A DNA stretch of 64,000 nt from assembly GCF_030345335.1 (NCBI RefSeq), contig NZ_JAPVRC010000004.1:267711-331710 (forward strand). The letters are read 5' to 3'. This document shows positions 1 through 8,950 of this stretch, one piece after another. The stretch's first letter is position 1, and each line of letters starts with the position of its first letter. The stretch comes from Halobacillus campisalis. GTDB lineage: Bacteria > Bacillota > Bacilli > Bacillales > Halobacillaceae. The notes under the pieces were generated by a model. The model was not told the DNA's origin, did no database searches, and worked only from the letters and a program-made list of their open reading frames with translations. Position numbers and translations under genes: made by a program.

Positions 1-1
1 C

Positions 2-871
2 TCTGCAGTTTGGTCCGGCGGCTCTTTCATATATGTGCCAAAGGATACAAAAGTAGCAACACCGCTGCAAGCTTATTTCCGAATTAACTCAGAGAATATG
101 GGACAGTTCGAAAGAACCCTGATTATCGCTGATGAAGGGTCTTCTGTACACTATGTTGAGGGTTGTACAGCTCCGACATATTCTTCAAGTTCTCTGCATA
201 GTGCAGTTGTTGAAATTTTTGTTAAGAAAAATGCTTATTGCCGTTACACGACTATTCAGAACTGGGCAAACAATGTGTATAACCTGGTAACGAAGCGTGC
301 TGTGGCTGATGAGAATGCGACAATGGAATGGGTAGATGGCAACCTTGGTTCCAAATTGACGATGAAGTATCCTGCTGTCATCCTTAAAGGCGAAGGTGCA
401 CGTGGAATGACTTTATCCATTGCACTTGCCGGAAAAGGCCAGCACCAGGATGCGGGAGCTAAAATGCACCACTTAGCACCTAACACTTCATCCACCATTG
501 TGTCGAAGTCTATTTCTAAGCATGGCGGTAAAGTGACGTACCGAGGAATTGTTCAATTCGGACGTAAAGCAGAAGGAGCAAGATCCAATATTGAGTGTGA
601 TACTCTGATTATGGATAATAAGTCTACTTCTGATACAATTCCTTACAATGAAATAATGAATGAAAATATTTCACTGGAGCACGAAGCGAAAGTATCCAAG
701 GTTTCTGAAGAGCAGCTCTTCTACTTGATGAGCCGCGGACTTTCAGAAGAGGAAGCTACGGAAATGATCGTAATGGGCTTCATCGAACCATTTACGAAAG
801 AGCTTCCAATGGAATACGCTGTAGAAATGAACCGCCTGATCAAGTTCGAAATGGAAGGTTCAATCGGATAG
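2..871 (+). CDS. sufB: Fe-S cluster assembly scaffold SufB (C-terminal part)
   Basis: This is the 3' end of sufB; the frame is open to the window edge and no start is present. The product is the SufB subunit of the SufBC(D) scaffold, which assembles iron-sulfur clusters in the cytoplasm. The opening residues [13 protein letters not shown] and the run [15 protein letters not shown] with HYVEGCTAP are typical SufB core. The Cys of VEGCTAP and the later Cys of SNIECDTL are conserved positions of the family beta-helix. About 289 codons are visible, roughly the last 60 percent of a usual 465-residue protein. An in-frame GTG at 35 is internal and is not the start. SufB normally ends the suf operon, which fits the terminator just downstream. 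Confidence 0.96.
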   Translation, partial: SAVWSGGSFIYVPKDTKVATPLQAYFRINSENMGQFERTLIIADEGSSVHYVEGCTAPTYSSSSLHSAVVEIFVKKNAYCRYTTIQNWANNVYNLVTKRAVADENATMEWVDGNLGSKLTMKYPAVILKGEGARGMTLSIALAGKGQHQDAGAKMHHLAPNTSSTIVSKSISKHGGKVTYRGIVQFGRKAEGARSNIECDTLIMDNKSTSDTIPYNEIMNENISLEHEAKVSKVSEEQLFYLMSRGLSEEEATEMIVMGFIEPFTKELPMEYAVEMNRLIKFEMEGSIG

Positions 872-882
872 TTTTTCTTTTA

Positions 883-925
883 AAGAACCGTACAGGTGCA
901 CTTAGCCTGTACGGTTTCTTCTTGT
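883..925 (+). terminator. Rho-independent terminator after sufB
   Basis: A 12-bp stem, GAACCGTACAGG pairing with CCTGTACGGTTT, is followed by a T-rich tail (CTTCTTG). It lies 12 bases after the sufB stop and probably ends the suf operon. Confidence 0.8.
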
Positions 926-1003
926 TTCTTAATGGAAATACTATGTTTTGGGTGGTTTTTATGTCCCAGAATCGTCTTTCAATAATATGTATTTTAAATT
1001 AAA

Positions 1004-1440
1004 GGCTATGTTAAAGCTGGTTGTTGATGGTCATAAGAGAGTTATTCATTAATATGGCAGGATAGTGCAAGACTTGATTTCGAGACATTGGGTGAGTGGA
1101 TCAGGGCGGCGGGAAATGGCTCGCCCGTGGGAGTGAAGTGAGCCTCCTCGGGCTGTGGGATATCTGCTGTTCCGTCATCATGACGAGTAGAAGGTGGTTT
1201 TAGGAATGGACTCGCTTTCCGTGGGAGTGCAGTGAGCTTCCTCAGGCTGCCGCCTTCCGGGATCTCACCAATCACTCTCATCCCACAGGAGTCTCGCCCA
1301 TTCCTAAAACCACCTAACTTATATTAAGAGACGGAACTAAGAAAAGAGAAGCAAAAAACTCTCTTGTACCAACGTTTCCGCCGCCCCTCACTATAGATGT
1401 GCTTCTCGAAAACGCCTGTATAAGAACTTTCTTACTTAAA
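1004..1440 (+). repeat. Nested palindromic intergenic repeat (copy A)
   Basis: The element starts with GGCTATGTTAAAG at 1004, an end also seen at other copies. An outer copy has arms around 1103-1117 and 1375-1388 (GGGCGGCGG pairing with CCGCCGCCC, with a one-base bulge). Inside it lies a second copy whose arms 1192-1209 and 1298-1315 are perfectly complementary over 18 bases. Both copies carry the shared core CGTGGGAGTG...GTGAGC.TCCTC...TCTCACC...CCCACAGGAGTCTCG. The right boundary is uncertain. Short reading frames through it follow the repeat and are not genes. The stretch 1440-1560 holds nothing I recognise. Confidence 0.8.
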
Positions 1441-1559
1441 GTGGGAACATTAAACTCCAGTTCTATAGTTATTACATTTTAGTTTTAAAATTACTGCACG
1501 CACTTTAAGGTAGTTTCAAGCATCTTCTCACTTACACAGTCTCGCTAGTTATCACTCAA

Positions 1560-1815
1560 AAGCAGTTATTTACTATATGAAGCACCACAAACGCAAGAAG
1601 GTCCGGGAAATTGCGAGACTCCTATGGGATGACAGTACAGGGTGAGATCACACAGGGCGTTAGCCCGAGGAAGCTCACCGTACGCCCATGGAAAGCGAGT
1701 GATTTTCCGGACATTCAAGCACTATTTTTATGGCGAAAACAGGACGGACTTCTCGAAACTGAGTCTTCCACTAAAGGGACCATATATGAATAACACACGG
1801 AAATTTACCAGAGCC
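1560..1815 (-). repeat. Palindromic intergenic repeat (copy B, inverted)
   Basis: Same family as the element at 1004 but in reverse orientation: its GGCTCTGGTAAA end is on the minus strand at 1815-1804. The stem arms GTCCGGGAAAT (1601-1611) and ATTTTCCGGAC (1702-1712) pair with a single G-U. The core GCGAGACTCCTATGGGATG...GTGAGATC...GAGGAAGCTCACC...CCATGGAAAGCGAGT is present. The reading frame 1611-1793 falls inside the repeat and is not a credible gene. Confidence 0.8.
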
Positions 1816-1972
1816 AAATAAAAAAATATCGAAGAGCCCTTACTGAGCTGTTGAAAAAACAAGGATCCTGAAATACCTGAAGATGAGAATAGTACTTCAT
1901 ATTACAAGGATGTTTTCGTCATAGAAAACGTGATACTATAATAATATCTTAAATATAGATAGAAGGTTACGT

Positions 1973-2788
1973 ATGTTAATTGCACTTTCATTACTCATAG
2001 GATTTATATCAGCATTCATAGGAAGTGTAGCAGGTCTAGGCGGCGGAGTGATTTTAGTTCCTATACTGCTATTCCTTGCAGATCATTTAGAATCATTTCA
2101 CTGGGCAACCCCGCAGACTATAGTCGGGGTGTCTCTAGTCGTGATGGTATTTACGGGACTGTCTTCGGCGCTTTCCTACCTTAAACATAATCGAGTGGAT
2201 TTGAAATTAGGATTTATTTTAATGTTGGGAAGTATTCCAGGCGGGATAGCGGGATCCTGGCTGAACCAGTTTTTCCAAACGGACTTGTTTGCTTTACTTT
2301 TCGGGGCCGTTATGATTGGGGTATCCCTCGTTTTCTTTCTGCCAAGGAAGGAGCCTGAAGCTGAGGGTGAAACGGGCGGATTTTCTAGAAAAAAAGTGAT
2401 TGATGGACAGACTTTCCAGTATAGCTTTCCTCTAACCTTAAGCATATTATTTGCCTTTGGAGTAGGAATACTTTCAGGCTTACTTGGTATAGGGGGAGGA
2501 TCGCTTATTGTGCCTGCTTTGATTCTCATGTTCCAAATCCCTCCGCATATCGCCACAGCTACATCCATGTTCATTATATTTTTCTCAAGTATTACAAGTT
2601 CAGCAACCCATGTGTTTTTAGGGCATGTAGATTGGATAAATACTTTGTTATTTATTCCTGGTGCTTACCTCGGGGGGACTGCAGGGGCTATGCTGAACAG
2701 AAAGTTAAATAGTAATGCAGTCGAATGGTTTTTAAGAGTCTTACTTATCTTAATAGGAATTCGGTTAATTTGGCAGGGAATTGGATAA
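1973..2788 (+). CDS. TauE/SafE-family membrane permease (YunE-like)
   Basis: A 271-residue integral membrane protein of the TSUP (DUF81, TauE/SafE) family, whose members export or import sulfite, sulfoacetate and other sulfur-containing anions. Two internal repeats are visible, each with a Gly-rich loop followed by a helix: AGLGGGVILVP near residue 20 and LGIGGGSLIVP near residue 170. About eight hydrophobic segments are present. An AGAAGG SD sits 8 bases before the ATG. The next gene starts 12 bases after the stop, so the two are probably one transcript. B. subtilis has the same pair (yunE next to yunD). The substrate cannot be told from sequence. Confidence 0.85.
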   Translation: MLIALSLLIGFISAFIGSVAGLGGGVILVPILLFLADHLESFHWATPQTIVGVSLVVMVFTGLSSALSYLKHNRVDLKLGFILMLGSIPGGIAGSWLNQFFQTDLFALLFGAVMIGVSLVFFLPRKEPEAEGETGGFSRKKVIDGQTFQYSFPLTLSILFAFGVGILSGLLGIGGGSLIVPALILMFQIPPHIATATSMFIIFFSSITSSATHVFLGHVDWINTLLFIPGAYLGGTAGAMLNRKLNSNAVEWFLRVLLILIGIRLIWQGIG

Positions 2789-2800
2789 GGAGAAATGAAT

Positions 2801-4207
2801 ATGAAAGAAAAAATCTTTTTATACTACACAAGTGACCTGCACAGCCATTTTGAAAATTGGCCGCAGATTGTGGGTTATTTCAACAAGAAAAAGAGCAAGC
2901 ACGAAGAACGGAATGAAACGTATTGGCTCCTCGATAATGGGGATCATGCGGACCGTTTTCATCCTATTACTGAGGGACTCATGGGAAAAGGAAATGTGGA
3001 GTTATTGAATGAGGCAGGCTATAGCTTCGCAAACCTTGGAAACAATGAAGGAATCACACTCTCTCATGATGATTTATACCATTTATATGACGAAGCTGAT
3101 TTTGATGTCGTTTGCTCAAACCTCCATATGCTGCAAGGAGAAAAACCAAATTGGCTGAAACCTTATGTAATAAAAGAAACAGTAAAAGGCACAAAAGTAG
3201 GTGTCCTTGGACTCACTGCTCCATTTGAAACATTTTATAAAATGCTTGGCTGGTCGATCGAGCCGCCCCTTGAAGCTCTTGAGCGCTATTATAAAGAGAT
3301 TCTTGAGCAAGCGGATATTTTTGTGCTGCTTTCCCACTTAGGAATCCACGATGATGAAAATATTGCACAGAACTATCCAGGAATCGATGTCATTATAGGG
3401 GGACATACTCATCACCTTTTTCAAAATGGTGAACATTATGGTGACTCGATTCTCACCGCAGCTGGAAAGTATGGAACTCATCTAGGCGAGGTAATCCTTG
3501 AATGGGATCATATTGACCAAAAGCTTACAAAAAAAGAAGCTTACGCCGTATCTACGGAAAGCTTATCAAAGGATCATAAGGTGATGAAAGACGTTGAAAT
3601 GATGAAGGACAGAGCTGTAAAACACCTACAGGAAGTTGTAACGACTTTATCGAGTCCACTGCACGTTGCCTGGTTCAAACAAACACCTCTCATGAAAAGC
3701 TTGACTGAAGAATTGCAGCGATGGACAGGCGCAGACATCGGAATGTTAAATGCCGGTGTTCTGCTTGATAATCTTGGCGAGGGAGAAGTCACTTACGAAG
3801 ATGTCCATCGCATATGTCCACATCCCATGAATCCGTGTAAAGTGGAAGTAACCGGAGAAGAGCTTCTAGAAATCATAAGAGTGGGTCATACAAAAAAATT
3901 GACAGAAATACGGTTAAAAGGGCTAGGTTTCCGGGGAGAAGTGATCGGTTCGATGATATTTACTGGAGTAGATATTGAAACTATCGCTTCGACAGACGGG
4001 GAAGTCAGAGTGCGCAAAGTAACATTCGGTGGGCAGCCTCTGAACCGTAAGGAAATGTACACTTTAGCAACGGCGGACACTTTTACTTTCGGAAGGCTAT
4101 TTCCCGAAATTGCTTACTCGAAAAAGAAAGTTTATTATATGCCGGAGTTGTTAAGAGATGTATTGGCCAAAGCTTTGACCGATTATCAAACCGAAACGGA
4201 AAGGTAA
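2801..4207 (+). CDS. yunD: Metallophosphoesterase / 5'-nucleotidase family protein (YunD-like)
   Basis: A 468-residue two-domain protein. The N-terminal calcineurin-like phosphoesterase domain (about residues 1-240) has D-x-H in YYTSDLHSH, the GD of DNGDHADR, GNNEG in place of the usual GNHE, and IGGHTHH. The C-terminal half resembles the 5'-nucleotidase substrate-binding domain, with GMLNAGVLLDNL and the late TLATADTF. It lacks a signal peptide, so a cytoplasmic enzyme acting on nucleotides or related phosphate esters is likely. The ATG at 2795 is only 2 bases from AAGGAG, so the ATG at 2801 (8-base spacing) is preferred. His to Asn in GNNE also occurs in some relatives, but its effect on activity is unknown. 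Confidence 0.85.
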   Translation: MKEKIFLYYTSDLHSHFENWPQIVGYFNKKKSKHEERNETYWLLDNGDHADRFHPITEGLMGKGNVELLNEAGYSFANLGNNEGITLSHDDLYHLYDEADFDVVCSNLHMLQGEKPNWLKPYVIKETVKGTKVGVLGLTAPFETFYKMLGWSIEPPLEALERYYKEILEQADIFVLLSHLGIHDDENIAQNYPGIDVIIGGHTHHLFQNGEHYGDSILTAAGKYGTHLGEVILEWDHIDQKLTKKEAYAVSTESLSKDHKVMKDVEMMKDRAVKHLQEVVTTLSSPLHVAWFKQTPLMKSLTEELQRWTGADIGMLNAGVLLDNLGEGEVTYEDVHRICPHPMNPCKVEVTGEELLEIIRVGHTKKLTEIRLKGLGFRGEVIGSMIFTGVDIETIASTDGEVRVRKVTFGGQPLNRKEMYTLATADTFTFGRLFPEIAYSKKKVYYMPELLRDVLAKALTDYQTETER

Positions 4208-4301
4208 TAAGCATTTAGAATTTTAGATAAAACGAATTTCAAAAGCGTTAGTTGTAAACCCCTTTGACTTATCATATAGATAGGTCAGGAGGGGTTGTTT
4301 A

Positions 4302-5075
4302 ATGAGCAAATATAGGGGGCGTGCTCCTTCGTTCGGTAAAAGGTTATTATTAACCTTTGTATTTTTTATATTGTTCACAGGTGTCTGTTTAGTTATTGTT
4401 GATCGCGGTATTACTCCGACGTTGGAAGAAATTGCAGAAACGAAAGCTCAACAGCTTGCTAGAGATGCGATTAATGAAGCAGTCAGCAAACAGATTTCTG
4501 AAGAAATACAATTCGATGACCTCGTTAGGATGGAGAAAGATAATGAAGGAAACATAGTATATATGGGCTGGAACTCAGTGGTCGTAAACAGAACTTTGAG
4601 AAATACCACGCTGAGGGTGCAGAATTTCCTTAAGCGTATGGAATTGAATGAGCTGCCTCTTGAAGATACCACCTTGGATGCGGACGTGTTTCCAGGTGAG
4701 GAAACGAGTGAGGAATTGGGAGAAGAACCGGCTACTCTCATAGAAATTCCGGTTGGTCTTGCTACAAATAATTCGATTCTCTCCAACTTGGGTCCTAAAA
4801 TCCCCGTACAATTGAGAGTTATTGGAGATGTCCAGTCGCAGTTCAAAAATGAAATTACGGAGTATGGTATAAACTCCGCACATTTTCAACTATCCATTAA
4901 TTTTACAGTCAGTTTGAGAGTGGTCATCCCATTTTCCACTGAAACTACAGTTGTTAGTAATGATATTCCTATCGATTCTAGCACCATAATGGGAGAAGTA
5001 CCTCAATTTTTCAATGAGACAGGTGAAACTGGAAAATCACCAACTTTTTCTTACCCAATGGAACCCTTGCAATAA
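4302..5075 (+). CDS. yunB: Sporulation protein YunB
   Basis: A 257-residue protein with a basic N terminus, one membrane segment at about residues 15-33 (LLLTFVFFILFTGVCLVIV), and an extracytoplasmic remainder. The start (MSKYRGRAPSFGKR) and the pattern GITPTLEEIAETKAQQ match YunB, a protein of the mother-cell programme in B. subtilis needed for normal spores. The SD AGGAGGGG is 8 bases before the ATG. It is 94 bases after the yunD-like gene and may have its own promoter; no convincing sigma-E box could be read. It supports the view that the organism sporulates. Confidence 0.88.
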   Translation: MSKYRGRAPSFGKRLLLTFVFFILFTGVCLVIVDRGITPTLEEIAETKAQQLARDAINEAVSKQISEEIQFDDLVRMEKDNEGNIVYMGWNSVVVNRTLRNTTLRVQNFLKRMELNELPLEDTTLDADVFPGEETSEELGEEPATLIEIPVGLATNNSILSNLGPKIPVQLRVIGDVQSQFKNEITEYGINSAHFQLSINFTVSLRVVIPFSTETTVVSNDIPIDSSTIMGEVPQFFNETGETGKSPTFSYPMEPLQ

Positions 5076-5095
5076 AGGGTTTCACCTGATAGAAT
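5067..5095 (+). promoter_or_regulatory. Promoter of the lysine-riboswitch gene
   Basis: TTGCAA at 5067-5072 and TAGAAT at 5090-5095 are separated by exactly 17 bases, a good sigma-A promoter. It overlaps the stop codon of yunB and would start transcription near 5102, just before the aptamer. Confidence 0.65.
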
Positions 5096-5124
5096 GTTTA
5101 AGAATTAAATATGCGTGACCTTAT

Positions 5125-5310
5125 CAGATCGGTGAGGTAGAGGCGCAGGCTTCATTAGTATTCAGTGGGAGCGGGCAGCTAAGATCACATGAAGAAAGGG
5201 AAGACTTGCCGAAGTTTATTTGAGTCGTCAGCTCTTATAAACTGGTATATGTCTGAAGAAGAGATATACTGTCATGCAGCTTTTCGGGTGCATGGTGCGC
5301 TACTGATCGA
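5125..5310 (+). promoter_or_regulatory. Lysine riboswitch (L-box) aptamer
   Basis: The conserved L-box blocks are in order: GAGGTAGAGGCGCAGGC, AGTA, GAAAGGGAA, TTGCCGAAGT, CTGGTAT and ACTGTCATGC with GTGCATGG. P1 is formed by GATCGGT (5127-5133) and ACTGATC (5302-5308) with one G-U pair. L-boxes bind lysine and switch off downstream biosynthesis or uptake genes. A frame of 74 codons at 5189-5413 crosses this RNA and is not a gene. Confidence 0.92.
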
Positions 5311-5337
5311 AATGGAGGATAATCCAATTGCTTACAA

Positions 5338-5372
5338 GGCAATGGTAGATTATTTTCTATCATTGTCTTTTT
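5338..5372 (+). terminator. Riboswitch expression-platform terminator
   Basis: GGCAATGGTAG (5338-5348) pairs with CTATCATTGTC (5357-5367), followed by TTTTTG. It lies between the lysine aptamer and the NhaC-type gene, so lysine binding would favour termination. The rest of the 430-base leader up to 5504 has no gene. Confidence 0.75.
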
Positions 5373-5504
5373 GTATGCATTTTTATCTATTAGGTTTAGC
5401 CCCTGTGTCATGAAGACACGCCGCTGTACTTAACATTCCCCATTTTTTCACAGTAGATTCCACACGACCCGTCATCATCATTAGATTTTACGGAGGGGAA
5501 CCAC

Positions 5505-7064
5505 ATGGAAGGAACGATTTATTCACTTATTCCTGCAGTACTCATGCTTATTCTTGTCATAGCTACAAGAAAAGTCATTTTATCACTGGGTGCCGGAATT
5601 ATTTTAGGTGCCTTAATGTTATCTCAGTTCAATATATTAGAAGGAGCTCAAGCGATTTGGTCTAATTTTTACTCCATATTCATTAGTGAAGGTGCGTTGA
5701 ATACTGGAAATTTATATTTATTGACCTTTTTACTTTTGTTAGGTGTAACGACCGCGTTTATGACGGCTTCAGGAGGCAGCAGAGCTTTCGGCCGCTGGGC
5801 GGTACAACGAATCCAAACTCGCAGAGGAGCTAAGCTGGTCCCGGCTTTATTAGGAATCATCATTTTTATAGATGATTACTTTAATGCGTTAGCGGTTGGC
5901 CAAGTGGCTAGACCTGTAACTGACCGCTATAAAATCTCCCGGGCTAAGCTTGCTTATTATATTGATTCGACTTCAGCTCCTATTACGGTCATATCCCCGA
6001 TTTCGAGCTGGGGAGCCTATATCATCGGTACGATCGGAAGTATATTAGCAGCTAATGAAATTGTGCAATATCAAGCATTAGAAGCTTTTGTCAAAATGAT
6101 CCCTGCAAATCTGTACGTTTTTGCCGCTTTATTATTAGTTTTTTTAACTATTTTCTTAAAATTGGATCTCGGGGCTATGCGTACTCATGAAAGAAGAGCA
6201 GTGTCTACTGGTGAGTTGACTAATCCGAAGAATGGTGTAGCTCCTGGAGATTTAAATAATGAATTCAAAGAGCATGAGCACGGTCGAATTTCACACTTAG
6301 TAATGCCGATTGCCGCTCTGATTCTTGGAACAGTGGGGTCAATGATCGTCACTGGTATGCAAAATACTGAAGGAAATGTAAGCCTTCTAAGCATATTTGA
6401 AAATACCAATGTCAATATTTCCTTATTTATCGGTGGTCTGGTTGCTGTCCTTGTATCTGCTGGATTGTATATTAAACAGCCGGAGCCTAAATCCGGTATG
6501 GGCCATGTAACTTTTGAAGGATTCAAAGCTATGCTTCCAGCTATTTATATTTTAATTTTCGCCTGGATGATTGGGGATGTTATCGGGCAATTGGAAACAG
6601 GAGAATATTTGGCAGAACAAGTGGAACGTTCTTCGATCAGTAACGCATACCTGCCACTACTTCTATTTATTGTTTCAGGATTCATGGCCTTATCCACAGG
6701 TACATCATGGGGTACTTTTGGAATTATGCTTCCAATAGCCGGAGAGATTGCTGCAGTTACTGATGTTACATTGATCTTACCGGCATTATCTGCTGTGCTT
6801 GCTGGCGCTGTGTTCGGAGATCACTGTTCCCCTATTTCGGATACGACGATTTTGTCGTCAACTGGTGCAGGTTCAAACCATATTGATCACGTAATAACAC
6901 AGTTGCCTTATGCTTTGATTGCGGCGTTTGCAGCTTCAGTAGGATATATTGTCCTAGGGTTCACTGGGCAAATCCTGCTTCCGCTCATTGTCACATTAGC
7001 TATTGTAATTTTAATAAGTCTATTGACCCACATAGTATTACGTAGTAAAACGATAAAGGATTAA
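5505..7064 (+). CDS. nhaC: NhaC-family antiporter-type carrier under lysine riboswitch control
   Basis: A 519-residue polytopic membrane protein with about 11-12 hydrophobic segments and NhaC-family signatures: IIIFIDDYFNALAVGQVARPVTD near residue 125, SAPITVISPISSWGAY near 165, LSTGTSWGTFGIMLP near 400 and GDHCSPISDTTILSS near 445. NhaC proteins are annotated as Na+/H+ or malate/lactate antiporters. The lysine riboswitch upstream argues that this member transports lysine; NhaC-type genes under L-box control have been proposed as lysine transporters (LysW type) in comparative genomics. SD CGGAGGGG lies 7 bases before the ATG. A strong terminator follows, so the gene is a single-gene transcript. 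Confidence 0.88.
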   Translation: MEGTIYSLIPAVLMLILVIATRKVILSLGAGIILGALMLSQFNILEGAQAIWSNFYSIFISEGALNTGNLYLLTFLLLLGVTTAFMTASGGSRAFGRWAVQRIQTRRGAKLVPALLGIIIFIDDYFNALAVGQVARPVTDRYKISRAKLAYYIDSTSAPITVISPISSWGAYIIGTIGSILAANEIVQYQALEAFVKMIPANLYVFAALLLVFLTIFLKLDLGAMRTHERRAVSTGELTNPKNGVAPGDLNNEFKEHEHGRISHLVMPIAALILGTVGSMIVTGMQNTEGNVSLLSIFENTNVNISLFIGGLVAVLVSAGLYIKQPEPKSGMGHVTFEGFKAMLPAIYILIFAWMIGDVIGQLETGEYLAEQVERSSISNAYLPLLLFIVSGFMALSTGTSWGTFGIMLPIAGEIAAVTDVTLILPALSAVLAGAVFGDHCSPISDTTILSSTGAGSNHIDHVITQLPYALIAAFAASVGYIVLGFTGQILLPLIVTLAIVILISLLTHIVLRSKTIKD

Positions 7065-7070
7065 ACAAAG

Positions 7071-7110
7071 GACAAAGAAGTGCGACAAATGTACTTCTTT
7101 GTCTTTTTTA
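7071..7110 (+). terminator. Rho-independent terminator
   Basis: GACAAAGAAGT pairs with ACTTCTTTGTC and is followed by TTTTTTATT, directly after the NhaC-type gene. Confidence 0.9.
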
Positions 7111-7149
7111 TTGATTTTTTTGGAAAATTAATAATTTTATAATATTACT

Positions 7150-7178
7150 TTGACAAGCCTATGGGGTATGGTTATAAT
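7150..7178 (+). promoter_or_regulatory. Sigma-A promoter for the NSS transporter
   Basis: TTGACA at 7150-7155 and TATAAT at 7173-7178, both perfect hexamers, are separated by 17 bases. They precede the NSS transporter start by about 110 bases. Confidence 0.85.
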
Positions 7179-7285
7179 TTAAACAGCAATAATCAGAAAA
7201 AAACAAATATTTGAAACATTCTTTTCCCTGTCCCATCATATTTTTAGTAAGGTAAAGAATGATTTTAAAGGGAGGTCTTATTCAC

Positions 7286-8809
7286 ATGGAAAATCGTGCA
7301 CAATGGGGGTCAAGAGTCGGTTTCTTATTAGCCGCAATGGGTTCAGCTATTGGACTAGGTAATATTTGGCGTTTTCCGGCAGTCGCTTATGAAAGCGGGG
7401 GAGGAGCATTCATTGTACCCTATCTATTCGCTTTGCTGACGGCAGGGATACCTATTCTGATTTTAGAGTATACCATCGGTCATAAGTATCGAGGCTCTGC
7501 TCCGAAATCACTTGGTCGAGTCAGTAAAGGGTTTGAATGGATCGGCTGGTGGCAGGTTACTATTGCATTTGTCATCTCTACTTACTATTCGGTGATTATT
7601 GCCTGGGCAATCATGTATTCATATTATTCTATTAACTTAACTTGGGGGGACGACCCCACTTCTTTCTTCGTAGGTGATTTTCTTAATCTTGCCGATCCAG
7701 GTGTGTTCGGCGGTTTCGTACCGAAAATATTGTTACCATTACTCATTGTTTGGGTTATAACACTCGGCGTGCTCTCAAAAGGAGTTAAGAAAGGGATAGA
7801 GGTTGCTAACAAAATCTTTATACCAACGCTTGTCGTTCTATTTCTGATTATTGTTATTCGCGCAGTGACACTTGAAGGGGCAGCGGATGGTTTATCTTCA
7901 TTCTTTACACCGGACTGGTCAAGGATAGGAGACGCTGAAGTATGGGTAGCTGCTTATGGACAGATCTTCTTCAGCCTTTCCATCGCTTTTGCTATTATGA
8001 TTACGTATGCATCCTACTTGCCTAAGAAATCGGACATCACAAACAATGCTTTCATTACAGGTTTTGCTAACTCATCTTTTGAAGTGCTAGCTGGTATTGG
8101 GGTGTTTGCAGCGGTTGGATTCATGGCATTCACTTATAATACTTCTGTAACGGATCTTGCGGCTGAAAAAGGCGTAGGCGGTATCGGTCTGGCGTTCATG
8201 GTATTCCCTGAAATTGTCAGTCAAATACCTGTGCTTCCTGGACTTTTTGGCTTCTTATTTTTTGCTTCACTGGTATTAGCTGGTTTGTCATCATTGATTT
8301 CCATCACGGAAACATACGTGGCAGCGGTTTCAGAGAAGTTTAATATTTCACGTGTGAAATCCGTGGTATTTGGGGGCGGCCTTGCAGCACTGATTTCACT
8401 TGCTTATGCTACTCGAGGAGGTCTAAACTTACTAGACACTGTTGACCATTTTATCAATAACTTTGGGATAGCTTTATCAGGCCTTTTCCAGGTCGTTGCG
8501 CTTGCTTGGTTTGCAAGAGGACTTAAGAGCTACCAGTCTCACGCGAACAGTGTGTCAGACATCGCTCTAGGAGCCTGGTGGCGTATCAGCCTTGGTGTTA
8601 TCACGCCAATCGTACTTGGTTATATGATGCTTCAAAACTTGAATAATAGGATATCGGAAGCCTATGCTGGTTATCCTATGGACTTTCTATTTAATTTCGG
8701 TTGGCTCGTAGCGGTCGGTGCCATTTTTGTTGGAGCACTGATGTCAGTGAAAAAATGGCCGAATAATGAATTGGACGTTGACGAAGACGATAAGGAGGGA
8801 CTAAGCTAA
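7286..8809 (+). CDS. Neurotransmitter:sodium symporter (NSS/SNF family) amino-acid transporter
   Basis: A 507-residue Na+-dependent transporter with about 12 membrane segments. The family signature is at the N terminus: GFLLAAMGSAIGLGNIWRFP, followed by AYESGGGAFIVPYL. Bacterial members import amino acids such as methionine, alanine, tryptophan or tyrosine with sodium. An upstream in-frame ATG at 7259 lies before the SD GGGAGGT (7270-7276); the ATG at 7286 has correct spacing and gives the usual MENRAQWGSR start. The C terminus ends in an acidic tail. The stop overlaps the start of a 31-codon partner gene (TAATG), so the two form a translationally coupled pair, as in MetP/MetS-type systems. 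Substrate is inferred only. Confidence 0.92.
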   Translation: MENRAQWGSRVGFLLAAMGSAIGLGNIWRFPAVAYESGGGAFIVPYLFALLTAGIPILILEYTIGHKYRGSAPKSLGRVSKGFEWIGWWQVTIAFVISTYYSVIIAWAIMYSYYSINLTWGDDPTSFFVGDFLNLADPGVFGGFVPKILLPLLIVWVITLGVLSKGVKKGIEVANKIFIPTLVVLFLIIVIRAVTLEGAADGLSSFFTPDWSRIGDAEVWVAAYGQIFFSLSIAFAIMITYASYLPKKSDITNNAFITGFANSSFEVLAGIGVFAAVGFMAFTYNTSVTDLAAEKGVGGIGLAFMVFPEIVSQIPVLPGLFGFLFFASLVLAGLSSLISITETYVAAVSEKFNISRVKSVVFGGGLAALISLAYATRGGLNLLDTVDHFINNFGIALSGLFQVVALAWFARGLKSYQSHANSVSDIALGAWWRISLGVITPIVLGYMMLQNLNNRISEAYAGYPMDFLFNFGWLVAVGAIFVGALMSVKKWPNNELDVDEDDKEGLS

Positions 8810-8904
8810 TGGCCATTGTAATGTTTATAATTATCACAGGTATCATTTGGGGTGGCCTGGCACTTAGTATCACCCATGCTGTACGAAAGTCGAAGAGCTC
8901 GTAA
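8809..8904 (+). CDS. MetS-like small subunit of the NSS transporter
   Basis: A 31-residue micro-protein, MAIVMFIIITGIIWGG followed by LALSITHAVRKSKSS: one membrane helix with a GxxxGG-like face and a short basic tail. Its ATG overlaps the transporter stop by one base, and the SD TAAGGAGGGA lies within the last transporter codons. NSS transporters of the MetP type in Actinobacteria and Firmicutes are followed by such a one-helix subunit (MetS) needed for uptake. Size, topology, coupling and position all fit. It is too short for usual gene finders. Confidence 0.85.
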   Translation: MAIVMFIIITGIIWGGLALSITHAVRKSKSS

Positions 8905-8911
8905 AAACAAA

Positions 8912-8950
8912 TCCGCAGTGATCAACAGATCACTGCGGGTTTTATTTGTT
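8912..8950. terminator. Bidirectional terminator
   Basis: CCGCAGTGATC pairs with GATCACTGCGG around a 4-base loop, with a T-rich tail on the plus strand and T-rich sequence on the minus strand. It lies between the convergent NSS pair and the lytH-like gene. Confidence 0.85.

Noticed and set aside
1042..1793. Short frames on both strands in 1042-1281 and 1611-1793
   Set aside because: They lie in palindromic repeats and similar peptides arise from each repeat copy.
5189..5413. 74-codon frame before the NhaC-type gene
   Set aside because: It runs through the conserved lysine riboswitch and its terminator and has no family features.
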